A stretch of 64,000 nt of DNA. Origin: UBA10324 sp038326325. GTDB taxonomy: Bacteria; Bacteroidota; Bacteroidia; Chitinophagales; UBA10324. Made by a program: the position numbers and the translations under genes. The notes beneath the pieces are model-generated. The model searched no databases, was not told where the DNA came from, and saw only the letters and a list, made by a program, of their open reading frames with translations. The stretch spans positions 62,001-126,000 of the forward strand of contig JBBQJW010000007.1 of NCBI GenBank assembly GCA_038326325.1. Reading direction: 5' to 3'. Numbering within the stretch: the first letter of the stretch is position 1; every line of letters begins with the position of its first letter. Of the stretch, positions 28,180-38,010 are shown in pieces.

Positions 28180-29997
28180 ATGACACAAATAAAACTCAAA
28201 AATAAAAAATCGTGTTATGGTTTGATATTGTCATGCTTACTGATGTTGCTTGCTGTAACAGTTTATTTTCCACGGTATAACCAAGGCGATACTGCCTCTG
28301 TAATTTCATGGGATGTGAGTGGATATTATTATTATCTGCCTGCAACTTTTATTTATCACGACCTTAGGTATCTCAAATTCGAAAAGGAAATAATCATCAA
28401 GTATCATCCGAGTAACGATTACTATCAAGGAACACTTCAGCCGAACGATTCAGTTCGTGTGTTTCAATATACCTGCGGTATGGCGTTGCTCTATTCTCCT
28501 TATTTTTTTCTCGCGAATTTTATTGCGGCACCATTGGGTTATCAGGCTGATGGTTTTTCTCCACCCTATCAGTTTGCAATTGGGATCGGCTCATTAATTT
28601 ATTCTTTTGTAGGATTATTTTTTCTTCGAAAATTATTGCTTCGTTATTTTTCAGACACTGCAACTGCAATCACACTTACCGCAATTGCAATTGGGTCTAA
28701 CTACTTTAATTATGCTTCAATTGATGCGCCGATGAGTCATAGCAACCTCTTTACAATTTATGTTCTCATCATGTTTTTCTCAATAAAATTTTGGGAGAAA
28801 CCGTCTTTACATTTAGCTTTTCTTGTTGGATTATTTGCCGGACTTGCAACTATCATTCGTCCGACCGAAATTATTTCGTTCATCATTCCTGCTTTGATTG
28901 GAATAAAATCAGGAAAGGATTTTTGGGAGCGAATAAAATTTTTAGCTCAAAAATTTTACCTGATGCTGATTGTAATTATTCCTGTTTTGGGTTTTGGATT
29001 TTTACAAATGTGTTACTGGAAATATGTAACCGGAAATTGGATTGTTTATTCTTATCAGGATCAAGGATTCAATTGGATTCATCCACATCTCGGTAATGGA
29101 CTAATTTCATATCGAGCAGGTTGGTTGATTTATACACCTATAATGATTTTTTCTTTGGTAGGATTTTATTTTCTATATATAAAAAAGAAAGAATTTTTTT
29201 GGTTTTCATTTTTGTTTACTGTGCTGTTTATCTACATCTGTTTTGCATGGAATATTTGGTATTACTCCGGCAGTTATGGAATTAGAGCAATGGTTCAGAG
29301 TTATGCAGTACTCGCAATTCCGTTTACCGCTTTCAATGAATGGATGCTTGCAAGAAAATGGAAATTGATTTTGTTTTCTTCCATCATGTTATTTTTTACC
29401 TATTATAATTTATGGCTCACGCATCAGGCACATAACGGGGGATTGCTGAATTGTTTTGGGATGACAAAAGAATATTTCTGGAAAATATTTTTGCGTTACA
29501 ATGTGCCAATAGAAGATACATATTTTCTTGACTGCCGTGAAAGATTTGATGGAACTCCAAAAAATTCCAAACAGCTTTTTACAGATGAGTTTGAAAATGA
29601 TTCGTTAAATTCAAATGAAAATATTCCTGTCATCAATGGCTCTCATTCTCTTTTCATTGATAAACAAAATACTTATTTCGGAAATTGGAGATTAGCTCTT
29701 CCAAATGCAAAGTATGACTGGCTCAGAGTTTCATTTATATGTCGTTTGAAATCGAAAGAATACAATGATTGGAACATGACAAAAATTTATGTAAATCTTT
29801 TTTCTGAAGGGAAGGAAATTAAGAGCAATGCACTTTGCCTTCAGCATGTGATGATTGAAAACGAAACAAAAAGAATTCACTTGGATGTAAAACTTCCACC
29901 ACAAAAATGCGACTCTGTACAACTGTTTTTTTTCAAAGGCAACTCATGGGCGCCAGTTGGAATTTATGATTTGAAATTGGAAGTGTTTAATCAATGA
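28180..29997 (+). CDS. GT-C-like polytopic membrane protein (possible glycosyltransferase)
   Basis: 605 aa with about 11 TM segments in the first 430 residues and a soluble C-terminal domain (about 450-605) that is strand-rich. After the first TM helix an acidic loop contains ISWDVSGYYYYLPA (about residues 48-61), similar to the first periplasmic loop of GT39/ArnT-like enzymes where an Asp is catalytic. The later IIRPTEIISFIIP and WNIWYYSGSYGIRAM segments also look like this group. It is probably a lipid-linked sugar or mannosyl transferase, but the family is not certain. A CTGTAACAG site lies in the first TM-coding region. Confidence 0.7.
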   Translation: MTQIKLKNKKSCYGLILSCLLMLLAVTVYFPRYNQGDTASVISWDVSGYYYYLPATFIYHDLRYLKFEKEIIIKYHPSNDYYQGTLQPNDSVRVFQYTCGMALLYSPYFFLANFIAAPLGYQADGFSPPYQFAIGIGSLIYSFVGLFFLRKLLLRYFSDTATAITLTAIAIGSNYFNYASIDAPMSHSNLFTIYVLIMFFSIKFWEKPSLHLAFLVGLFAGLATIIRPTEIISFIIPALIGIKSGKDFWERIKFLAQKFYLMLIVIIPVLGFGFLQMCYWKYVTGNWIVYSYQDQGFNWIHPHLGNGLISYRAGWLIYTPIMIFSLVGFYFLYIKKKEFFWFSFLFTVLFIYICFAWNIWYYSGSYGIRAMVQSYAVLAIPFTAFNEWMLARKWKLILFSSIMLFFTYYNLWLTHQAHNGGLLNCFGMTKEYFWKIFLRYNVPIEDTYFLDCRERFDGTPKNSKQLFTDEFENDSLNSNENIPVINGSHSLFIDKQNTYFGNWRLALPNAKYDWLRVSFICRLKSKEYNDWNMTKIYVNLFSEGKEIKSNALCLQHVMIENETKRIHLDVKLPPQKCDSVQLFFFKGNSWAPVGIYDLKLEVFNQ

Positions 29998-30047
29998 GTT
30001 TCTCATTACAATCTGTGTATTTGGTTTCGGCGTTTCACTTTCTCATT

Positions 30048-30055
30048 TATATTTG
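30048..30055 (+). promoter_or_regulatory. -7 box of tRNA-Phe
   Basis: TATATTTG, an exact TAnnTTTG match, ends 16 nt before the tRNA. A TTTG that could serve as the -33 element lies at 30020-30023, slightly further upstream than usual. Confidence 0.5.
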
Positions 30056-30071
30056 CCGCCCTCTTAATAAT

Positions 30072-30144
30072 GGTGGGATAGCTCAGTTGGTAGAGCGAAG
30101 GACTGAAAATCCTTGCGTCCCCAGTTCAAATCTGGGTCTCACCA
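30072..30144 (+). tRNA. tRNA-Phe (GAA)
   Basis: A 73-nt cloverleaf without an encoded CCA. The acceptor stem pairs GGTGGGA with TCTCACC (one G-T). The D arm has GCTC/GAGC with an AGTTGGTA loop, the anticodon stem AAGGA/TCCTT carries loop CTGAAAA (anticodon GAA), and the T arm CCCAG/CTGGG has loop TTCAAAT. The discriminator is A. A run of eight T follows from 30148. Confidence 0.97.
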
Positions 30145-30486
30145 CACTTTTTTTTAGTAGGTTTATTTGCCTCATAATATTGGTTTTTCGCCTCAGATTT
30201 TTTCGGCTTTCATTCTATATTGTTACTCTTATTCTCGAATAAAAAGCCGCAACAGATTACAAAGAGTTCAAAATCATAAGGGGTTAAACGCCAACCTTTT
30301 CATCCTTAAGAAAAATCCCAATCAGAAACTGCCAATAAATACAAATATTGATGTTAAGAATTTTTGTCGCTTATGTTTATGAAATTTCTTTGAAAGATGG
30401 CAGCGTAATAAGTTCGGTTCGTTTTGTAAAACAGTAAAGCATAGTTGTTGAATCGTTACTGATTTAGATGTATAATTGAAACTTAA
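30145..30486. other. 342-bp intergenic region after tRNA-Phe
   Basis: Apart from the T-run at 30148-30155 I see no gene, clear hairpin, or repeat here. It presumably holds the promoter of the large repeat protein that starts at 30487. A degenerate -7-like TATAATTG occurs about 10 nt before that ATG. Confidence 0.5.
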
Positions 30487-33400
30487 ATGAAGAACTCTCT
30501 CCTGCGATTTTGTGTAATGCTGTTACTTCTGAATTCGTTCAGCGTTTCTGCATCTCATATTGTTGGAGGAGAATTAAGCTACCAGCATATCAGTGGAAAT
30601 ATTTATCAGTTAAAACTGAAAGTGTTTCGTGATTGTTACAACGGAAATTCTCCGTTTGATAATCCAACTACAATAACAATTTTCAATTCAGCTGGTACAC
30701 TTGTTACAACTGTTCCTATTAATTTCCCAGGGGCAACACAAATTCCAAATAATACTGGAAATATTTGTCTTACTTCTCCGCCGAATATCTGTGTTGAACA
30801 AGCAATATTTACTGCAAATGTTACACTACCCCCACTTGCAGGAGGTTATATATTAGTTTATCAGAGATGTTGCAGAAACGCTTCTTCAGTAAATATTAGT
30901 AATTCGGGAACGACAGGAGCTTCTTTTGTTGCTACAATTCCTGATCCTTCACTTGCAACGAATAACAGTAGCCCGATTTTTACAAATTTTCCGCCCACTT
31001 GCATTTGTGTTAATCAACCATTGGTGTTTAATCATTCAGCTACCGATATTGATGGTGACCAACTTGTTTATAGTTTGTTTAATCCTTTTGCAGGGGCAAG
31101 TTCAGGAAATCCAACTCCGGTGCCTGCAAACCCACCCCCATTTCCATTAGTTACATACACAGGAGGATATTCATATACATATCCTGTAGCCAGCTCGCCT
31201 GCTCTTTCTATTAACTCATCAACAGGAATATTAACAGGAACCCCTAATGCTATCGGACAATTTGTTGTAGGAGTATGTGTTAAAGAATACCGCAATGGAC
31301 TATTGATTGGTATTCATTACCGGGATTTTCAATTTAATGTCGTTCAGTGTGTTCAAAATGTAACTGCATCTGTTCCGGCAAATTTGTCAGCATGTAAAAA
31401 TTCAGCTTTCACCTTTACCAATAACAGTACGAACGGTACTTATTATCACTGGGATTTCGGAGTGTCCGGAACAAATGCTGATACTTCAAATTTATTTTCT
31501 CCCTCATATACTTATGCAAATGCAGGAACTTATACTGTTACACTTACAGTGAACCCTGGATTCAGTTGCGCTGTAACAACGACCGCTACAATCACTGTTT
31601 ATCCTTATCCGACTGCAACGCCATCGAATAACAGTCCTGTGTGTGTAGGCTCAACAGTCAATTTGTTTGCTGCAGCTGTTGCCGGAGCAACTTATGGCTG
31701 GACAGGGCCAAATGGATTTACATCATCATTGCAAAATCCCGTAATCAATAATGCAACGCTGGCTAATGCCGGAAGTTATCATTTATCCGTTACTACAAAT
31801 GGATGCACGAATCTTAATGCGAGTAATACTATTGTTGTTGTTAACCCAATTCCGGCGGCGCCTGTAATTTCCAGCAACAGCCCGATTTGCACCGGATCAA
31901 CATTAAATTTAACCGCTGTAACAGTTGTCGGAAGTATTTATAGCTGGACAGGGCCAAATGGTTGGACATCAAATCTTCAGAATCCAACTATCAATGTAAC
32001 AGTTGCCGCGAGTGCCGGAACTTACACCTGCACATCAACCGTAAATGGTTGTACGAGTGTTGCAGCTTCGATTACGGTTGTTTTATTTCCAAGTCCAATT
32101 GCTCCGCAGCCAACTAATAATGCTCCATTTTGTCCCGGTAACACTCTTAATCTTTCTGCGGCCACAGTAGCCGGAGCAACTTATTCATGGACAGGACCTG
32201 CAGGATTTACTTCTTCATTGCAAAATCCAACTATTCCAAACACAGTTGCCGCAAATGCAGGAAATTATTCTCTGGCGATAAATGTTAATGGATGTAACAG
32301 TTTGCCTTTAACAAGTAATGTTGTAATTTACCTTATACCTGTTGCGACACCAACTAATAATGGACCGATTTGTTTAGGTTCTGATATTGATTTGTTTGCT
32401 GTAACAGTAGCCAGCGGAACTTATTCATGGACTAGTCCAAGTGGATTTTCATCCACTCTTCAGAATCCTGTTATTACAAATTCTACAAACGCTGATGCAG
32501 GCGTTTATCATTTAACTGTTACAGCAAATGGATGCGCAAGTACAAACGCCGGAAACACAACTGTGGTTATTCACCCGATTCCGACATCTCCTGTTATTTC
32601 TAACAATACTCCTATTTGTGTAGGTGAAACATTAAACTTCACTGCTGCAACAATTGCGAATGCAACTTACCAGTGGAGCGGACCAAATGGATTTACATCT
32701 ACTCTTCAAAACCCATCAATAGTAACTACTGTTGGTGCTAATGCCGGAGTTTATAGCTGTGTGATAACTAAACTTGGTTGCCCAAGTCTTCCTTCAACAA
32801 CCATAGTTATTTTAAATTCTATTCCTGTTACTCCAACTCCAACAAGTAATTCTCCTTTCTGTCCGGGTGTTACACTTACCCTGAATGCAGCATCTGTTGC
32901 AGGAGCGACCTATTCATGGACAGGACCAAATAGTTTCAATTCTTCATTGCAAAATCCAACTATCACAAATACTTCTTCTATAAATGCAGGTGTTTATTCG
33001 CTCACAATAAATGTAAATGGATGTAACAGTTTGCCGTTAACAACCAATGTAAATATTTTCCCTATCCCTAATTCAATCGCAAGCAGTAATAGCCCTGCCT
33101 GCGACGGGCAGGTCGTTCATTTATACGCCACAACAGTTGCAGGAGGAAGTTATTCATGGGTTGGCCCCGCAGGCTATACTTCCAATGTTCAGAATCCGAC
33201 TATCAATATTGTTTCGCCTGCTAATTCAGGAATATTTACTGTTACAGCAAGTGCAAATGGGTGTGTTGGAAATTCGTCGGGTACAAATGTTATTGTGAAC
33301 CCGATTCCGGTTGCTCCTGTAATTAGTAACAATGCTCCAATGTGTTCAGGACAAACTTTAAATCTGATAGCTCAAAATGTTACAGGGGGTTCGTTTCACT

Positions 33401-35808
33401 GGACGGGTCCGAATAATTTTAACTCATTGCTTCAAAATCCAGTAATCAATAATGTTCCTTTTGCAAACTCAGGAACTTATAGTGCAACTGTAACAGTTTT
33501 GGGATGCATCAGTTTGCCTTCATCAACGAACGCAGTTATTAATCTTTCACCTCCAGCTACTCCGAATAATAATGGACCGTTGTGCGATGGACAAACTTTA
33601 AATCTCACTACAAATCCTGTGGCGGGTTCAACTTATTCTTGGACAGGGCCAAACGGATTTACCTCCAATCAGCAAAACCCTGTAATTAATAATGTAACAG
33701 TTGGAAACAATGCCGGTAGTTACTCTCTTACTATGACTTTGGCAGGGTGTGTTGGAAATACTGTTTCTTCTAATGTTGTGATTCACCCGATTCCAACCGC
33801 TCCGATTCTAAGCTCTAACTCGCCAATTTGTGCCGGGCAAACTTTATTACTTAATGCTGCAAATGTTGCGGGCGGAGTTTTTGCGTGGATAGGTCCAAAT
33901 AGTTTTTCATCAGGATTGCAAAATCCTCAAATTGCAAATGCAATAACAACTGCAAGTGGAACATATAGTGTAACAGTCTCACAGTTCAATTGCCTTAGTC
34001 CGTCTTCAATTATTACTGTTTTGGTAAAACCAGTTCCATTGGCTCCTGGGGCAACTTCTAATTCTCCAATATGTGCAGGGCAAACAATTAATCTGAATGC
34101 GGGCAATATTGCTGGTGCAATTTATAATTGGATTGGCCCATTGAGTTATGCTTCAACAAATCAAAATTCAACAATTGCCAATTCTGCAATTGGAAATTCG
34201 GGGAGTTACTCCGTTACAGCTTCACTAAATGGTTGTGCTTCTCCCACATCAACTGTGAGTGTAACAGTTTTTCCGATTCCTTCTTCTGCATTTGTGCTTG
34301 CGCCTTCTGTTTGTGCGGGAAATAATATTGCGGTTACCTATTCAGGCTCCTCATTATCAACTGCGACCTATAACTGGAATTTCGGAGGAGCAGTTATTGG
34401 GTCCGGAGCAGGTCAGGGGCCTTATTCAGTTGATTGGGCAAATGCAGGAAATAATAGTGTAACACTTGCTGTAACAGAAAATGGCTGCACCTCACCCACA
34501 ACAACTCATTCTATAATTGTTTATCCGATTCCTTCTTCAACATTTAGTTTGCCTTCTGCAATTTGTCAATCAGACAGCGCTTTGATTTTTTATACCGGAA
34601 GTGCAAGTACAGCAGCAATTTATATCTGGGATTTTGACGGCGGAATAATTTTATCGGGAAGTGGCGCTGGTCCTTATGAGATAAAATATCAGAGTGCAGG
34701 TTCTTATACAATTTCATTAACTGTTTCTGAAAATGGTTGCTCATCCAGTATTACATCACAAACAATTACAGTAAATCCGGTTCCAACAGCAGATTTTACT
34801 GTTACACCGGCTGTAATTTGTCCCGGGCAGGATGCAATAATTACTTATAATGGAACAGGTAGTGCTGCTGCTACATTCAATTGGAATTTTGCAAACGGAA
34901 CAATTAATTCAGGAAGTGGAATCGGCCTCTATTCAGTTAACTATTTGAATTCAGGAATTGATACCGTTACACTTACTGTAACCGAAAATAATTGTACTTC
35001 CTCCTCGGTTTCTCAAATACTTTTAGTTGACTTTCTACCCGTAGTTAATTTCACTGTAACAGATAGTTTGGGCTGCAATCCATTCTCAACATCATTCTTT
35101 AATCAAAGCACTTTAACAAATTCTGTGCTTTGGAATTTTGGTGATGATGGAACAAGTTCCGATGAAAATCCAACGCATACTTACAGCCCGGGATTATTTA
35201 GTGTCAAGTTGATTGTAACAACTTCGTCGGGTTGTATTGATTCGCTTTCAAGACCTGATTTAATATCAGTTTTGAATAATCCTGTTGCTAAATTTTCTGC
35301 GAAGCCAGAAGTCGGAAGTGTAACAGAAGTAAAAGATGCAACATTCGCTTTCGCTAATCAATCAACTTATTCTAACAGTTATAAATGGTTTTTCGGTGAT
35401 GGTGATTCAAGCACTTTTGCTAATCCGACTCATACTTATCAGGATTCCGGAAATTATGATGTGATGTTGATTGCTTATGATAGCATTGGCTGTACCGACA
35501 CATTCATACTCGGAAAATTTGTAGTGATTGCTAACATCAATTATTTTATTCCAACTGCATTCACACCAAACAACGATGGCGTGAATGATATTTTTTATCT
35601 GTATGGAAGAAGTTTAAAAAATGTTCACCTGCTGGTATATGACCGCATCGGTGAAAAAGTTTTTGAATCGAATGGAATTTATCAGGGATGGGATGGAACT
35701 TTCCATAACTCTGCAGTGAATACTGGCGTGTATGTTTATTATGCTGAGCTTGAAACCATGAAGGGCGATATGATTATTCTGAAAGGTGATGTGACCTTGA
35801 TTCGATAA
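30487..35808 (+). CDS. Giant secreted Ig-like/PKD repeat protein with type B T9SS sorting domain
   Basis: Predicted cell-surface or adhesive protein exported by Sec and then the type IX system. Order seen in 1773 residues: signal peptide (to SVSAS), an N-terminal domain beginning SHIVGGELSYQHISGNIYQLKLKVFRDC that is common in gliding-associated proteins, a first PKD-like domain (YHWDFGVSG), then eleven tandem Ig-like repeats of about 77-80 residues with a core like WTGPNGFTSSLQNP and a closing NAGxY...NGC. Next come three PKD-like repeats (NWNFGGAVIGSG type), two more PKD domains (LWNFGDDGTSS, WFFGDGDSST), and the C-terminal CHU_C domain (IPTAFTPNNDGVNDIFYLYGR to the last residue). About 24 TGTWACA cores lie in this gene, the highest density in the window. 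Confidence 0.95.
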   Translation: MKNSLLRFCVMLLLLNSFSVSASHIVGGELSYQHISGNIYQLKLKVFRDCYNGNSPFDNPTTITIFNSAGTLVTTVPINFPGATQIPNNTGNICLTSPPNICVEQAIFTANVTLPPLAGGYILVYQRCCRNASSVNISNSGTTGASFVATIPDPSLATNNSSPIFTNFPPTCICVNQPLVFNHSATDIDGDQLVYSLFNPFAGASSGNPTPVPANPPPFPLVTYTGGYSYTYPVASSPALSINSSTGILTGTPNAIGQFVVGVCVKEYRNGLLIGIHYRDFQFNVVQCVQNVTASVPANLSACKNSAFTFTNNSTNGTYYHWDFGVSGTNADTSNLFSPSYTYANAGTYTVTLTVNPGFSCAVTTTATITVYPYPTATPSNNSPVCVGSTVNLFAAAVAGATYGWTGPNGFTSSLQNPVINNATLANAGSYHLSVTTNGCTNLNASNTIVVVNPIPAAPVISSNSPICTGSTLNLTAVTVVGSIYSWTGPNGWTSNLQNPTINVTVAASAGTYTCTSTVNGCTSVAASITVVLFPSPIAPQPTNNAPFCPGNTLNLSAATVAGATYSWTGPAGFTSSLQNPTIPNTVAANAGNYSLAINVNGCNSLPLTSNVVIYLIPVATPTNNGPICLGSDIDLFAVTVASGTYSWTSPSGFSSTLQNPVITNSTNADAGVYHLTVTANGCASTNAGNTTVVIHPIPTSPVISNNTPICVGETLNFTAATIANATYQWSGPNGFTSTLQNPSIVTTVGANAGVYSCVITKLGCPSLPSTTIVILNSIPVTPTPTSNSPFCPGVTLTLNAASVAGATYSWTGPNSFNSSLQNPTITNTSSINAGVYSLTINVNGCNSLPLTTNVNIFPIPNSIASSNSPACDGQVVHLYATTVAGGSYSWVGPAGYTSNVQNPTINIVSPANSGIFTVTASANGCVGNSSGTNVIVNPIPVAPVISNNAPMCSGQTLNLIAQNVTGGSFHWTGPNNFNSLLQNPVINNVPFANSGTYSATVTVLGCISLPSSTNAVINLSPPATPNNNGPLCDGQTLNLTTNPVAGSTYSWTGPNGFTSNQQNPVINNVTVGNNAGSYSLTMTLAGCVGNTVSSNVVIHPIPTAPILSSNSPICAGQTLLLNAANVAGGVFAWIGPNSFSSGLQNPQIANAITTASGTYSVTVSQFNCLSPSSIITVLVKPVPLAPGATSNSPICAGQTINLNAGNIAGAIYNWIGPLSYASTNQNSTIANSAIGNSGSYSVTASLNGCASPTSTVSVTVFPIPSSAFVLAPSVCAGNNIAVTYSGSSLSTATYNWNFGGAVIGSGAGQGPYSVDWANAGNNSVTLAVTENGCTSPTTTHSIIVYPIPSSTFSLPSAICQSDSALIFYTGSASTAAIYIWDFDGGIILSGSGAGPYEIKYQSAGSYTISLTVSENGCSSSITSQTITVNPVPTADFTVTPAVICPGQDAIITYNGTGSAAATFNWNFANGTINSGSGIGLYSVNYLNSGIDTVTLTVTENNCTSSSVSQILLVDFLPVVNFTVTDSLGCNPFSTSFFNQSTLTNSVLWNFGDDGTSSDENPTHTYSPGLFSVKLIVTTSSGCIDSLSRPDLISVLNNPVAKFSAKPEVGSVTEVKDATFAFANQSTYSNSYKWFFGDGDSSTFANPTHTYQDSGNYDVMLIAYDSIGCTDTFILGKFVVIANINYFIPTAFTPNNDGVNDIFYLYGRSLKNVHLLVYDRIGEKVFESNGIYQGWDGTFHNSAVNTGVYVYYAELETMKGDMIILKGDVTLIR
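31606..34270 (+). repeat. Eleven tandem Ig-like coding repeats (about 230-245 bp each)
   Basis: Each unit encodes one Ig-like domain with the motif W(T/S/I/V)GP, then an F or Y residue, S-x-x-(L/V/Q)-QNP. Units differ at many codons but keep some near-identical DNA stretches, as expected from duplication with divergence. TGTWACA cores recur in many but not all units and at different places within them. Confidence 0.9.
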
Positions 35809-35902
35809 TCTGAAATTTTATTCGCTAAATTTTTTTTGCTGCACTTTCATTTCTGAATTTATTTTCGCTCCGCATTCATTCATTTTTTTGAATGTATTTG
35901 TT

Positions 35903-36973
35903 ATGACAACTTCTTCTTCGCGAAAGCAAATCGGTTTCTGGTTATTGATTGGAGTGGCGATGATTTTTTTTCAGGTACTCATCGGGGGCATTACACGACT
36001 TACTGAGAGCGGACTTTCCATTGCGGAGTGGAATGTGGTAATGGGTTCGCTGCCACCAATGAATCATACGGAATGGGAAAGGGTTTATGCTGAGTACATG
36101 CAATCGCCTCAAGGGAAAATCATGAACAATGATATGACTATATCAGGATTCAAAAATATTTTCTGGTGGGAATGGATTCATCGTTTGTGGGCGCGATTGT
36201 TCGCACCTGTTTTTTTATTTCCCTTCATTTATTTTTTATTTCGAAAAATGATTGAACGAAAACTGATGTGGAAATTAATTTTCGTTTTTGTCCTTGGCGG
36301 TTTGCAGGGAGCATTGGGTTGGTTCATGGTTTCAACCGGGTTGAAAGATGTGCCGTGGGTGAGTCCGTATAGTTTGTGCGCGCACCTCTTACTCGCGACA
36401 ATTTTATTTGGTTATTTATTATGGCTCGCGCTGGAGCAACTTTATCCAAAATCAAATCAGCATGTAGAATCTGTTAAGGGGAATCAGAATCTTTTTTCAA
36501 AAAGCATTCTCACCATCGTTTTCATTCAGCTTGGTCTCGGTGCGTTCATGGCAGGAGGAGTTGCTCCGGCGGCTATCTGGTATCCAACCTGGCCAAAAAT
36601 CGGAAGTGACTGGATTCCTGAAAATGTTTTTATGTTTTCAAATCCGCAATGGCATACACTATTGGAGAATCCTGCATTTGTGCAACTGTTACATCGAAGC
36701 ACAGCTTACATTTTAATAATTGCAATCAGTTGGTTCTGGATGAAACGAAAAAATATTTCTTTAAATACAAATACTGTTACACTCATAAATTATTTATTCG
36801 CTATGATTTTTATTCAGGCAATACTCGGAATAATAACTGTTCTTTCGTCAACAGGAAGTGTTCCTGTTTTGTGGGGAGTGTTACATCAGGCAGGCGGACT
36901 GATAACTTTTACAATCTCAGTTTCGTTGGTTTATTTTCTTTCAGTAAAGAAGACTGAAAGTAAAATCAGTTAA
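35903..36973 (+). CDS. ctaA: Heme A synthase (COX15/CtaA)
   Basis: Oxidises the C8 methyl of heme O to make heme A for cytochrome oxidase. Eight TM helices. Signature GGITRLTESGLSIAEW (about residues 25-40), the first His pair in WWEWIHRLWARLF, CAHLLLATILFGYLLW, and the second-half His residues in QLLHRSTAYILI and GVLHQAGGLITF. The alpha-proteobacterial/mitochondrial COX15-type insert PPMNHTEWERVYAEYMQSPQ is present. I use the ATG at 35903 (MTTSSSRKQ); the frame opens at a TTG five codons earlier. The 356-aa length is normal. Its stop codon overlaps that of gldB on the other strand (the genes are convergent with a 4-bp overlap). Confidence 0.95.
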   Translation: MTTSSSRKQIGFWLLIGVAMIFFQVLIGGITRLTESGLSIAEWNVVMGSLPPMNHTEWERVYAEYMQSPQGKIMNNDMTISGFKNIFWWEWIHRLWARLFAPVFLFPFIYFLFRKMIERKLMWKLIFVFVLGGLQGALGWFMVSTGLKDVPWVSPYSLCAHLLLATILFGYLLWLALEQLYPKSNQHVESVKGNQNLFSKSILTIVFIQLGLGAFMAGGVAPAAIWYPTWPKIGSDWIPENVFMFSNPQWHTLLENPAFVQLLHRSTAYILIIAISWFWMKRKNISLNTNTVTLINYLFAMIFIQAILGIITVLSSTGSVPVLWGVLHQAGGLITFTISVSLVYFLSVKKTESKIS

Positions 36974-38001
36974 GGTTTGTATTTCGACAGCGTCAATATT
37001 TTTTGCGCATCTTCTTCTTTCATCAATCCCTGCAAAGTATAATTCGGATTTTCTTCCATGAACTTCTGAACGATTTTCCAGCCGACCCAGCTTGCAGTAT
37101 TCCCCGGAGCTTCGGCAGGCATTCCGCTTGTACTTGGTGCATCATTCAAAAATTTTTTGAAAACAATCGGATCAGTTTCATACAGTAAATTATTCTTCAG
37201 ATAAAATTTCCAGACCTCCGATTCATTATTATCAAGCCATTTTAAATCTGTACCTGAAAATCCTGTGATCAGCGAATCATCTGTTTGAGGAAGAATATGC
37301 TGTAACAGATAAATTAACTTCCCCTTATAAATTATTTCGTCAATCATTTTTTTTCCATCATCAATAAACGGAAAAAGATTTGTTCCCATCACCTGCATCG
37401 CATTTGGAACAATGTATTCTTTACGCAAACGGCGAATTAAAAATTGCGGAATAGGTGGTTGCACCGCATGATAAAACCAGAAATCAGAACCCAAATAATT
37501 ATCTAAACCAATTGCGAGCAAACTATCTCCGTAGGTAAATGCACGGGGACCATTTAAATAATAAACTACAGTTGGAATTTTTGCCTGAGGGAAATAAAAA
37601 ATAAAATGCTTGAAACCGTCAGTGAGTTCTGAATTGATGTTGTCTAAGTTTTTGTAAACAAGAAGGGTCGTGTCAAACACTCTACGGTAATATGGGTTTT
37701 GAAGGAAGGAAACAACTGAATCAGCCAATGCATGAGTTGTATCAGTTGTCAGATTCATTGCAAGAATTTCCTGAATGTAGAATCGGAAAAAATCACCGTA
37801 CTTATCGTGCATCTGCATCACGGGATTGTAAGCGGCAGAATCAGAGAGGTGTTCAATTGCAACTAATTCTTTATCGAACCGCTCTGTTTTCAAATCAACT
37901 TTTATGTTGCTGACATCAACGACATAATTTTTTTTTCTGTTACAGGAGCAACCTGAAATGAAAATTGCAAGAATGAAAAGAGAGGTGAAAATTTTATTCA
38001 T
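36970..38001 (-). CDS. gldB: Gliding motility lipoprotein GldB family
   Basis: Envelope lipoprotein of the gliding/T9SS set; GldB is required for motility in Flavobacterium. It starts MNKIFTSLFILAIFISGC with lipobox ISGC. The body matches the GldB pattern: DLKTERFDKELVAIEHLSD, the FYFPQAKIPTVVYYLNGP segment, LGLDNYLGSDFWFY-type region with a conserved DNYLG, and the C-terminal EAPGNTASWVGWKIVQKFMEENP. The 343-aa length is usual. It is away from gldD and gldE in this window. GldB homologues also exist in non-gliding Bacteroidota, so motility is not proven. Confidence 0.85.
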   Translation of the reverse strand: MNKIFTSLFILAIFISGCSCNRKKNYVVDVSNIKVDLKTERFDKELVAIEHLSDSAAYNPVMQMHDKYGDFFRFYIQEILAMNLTTDTTHALADSVVSFLQNPYYRRVFDTTLLVYKNLDNINSELTDGFKHFIFYFPQAKIPTVVYYLNGPRAFTYGDSLLAIGLDNYLGSDFWFYHAVQPPIPQFLIRRLRKEYIVPNAMQVMGTNLFPFIDDGKKMIDEIIYKGKLIYLLQHILPQTDDSLITGFSGTDLKWLDNNESEVWKFYLKNNLLYETDPIVFKKFLNDAPSTSGMPAEAPGNTASWVGWKIVQKFMEENPNYTLQGLMKEEDAQKILTLSKYKP

Positions 38002-38010
38002 GTTTAGTAT

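Noticed and set aside
29994..30242. 82-codon frame crossing tRNA-Phe
   Set aside because: It overlaps the whole tRNA and starts at the stop of the upstream gene; the translation has no protein-like features apart from hydrophobicity.
31606..34270. Regular repeats that could be taken for a CRISPR-like array
   Set aside because: The repeats are 230-245 bp, coding, in frame and encode Ig-like domains; there are no short identical repeats with unique spacers.
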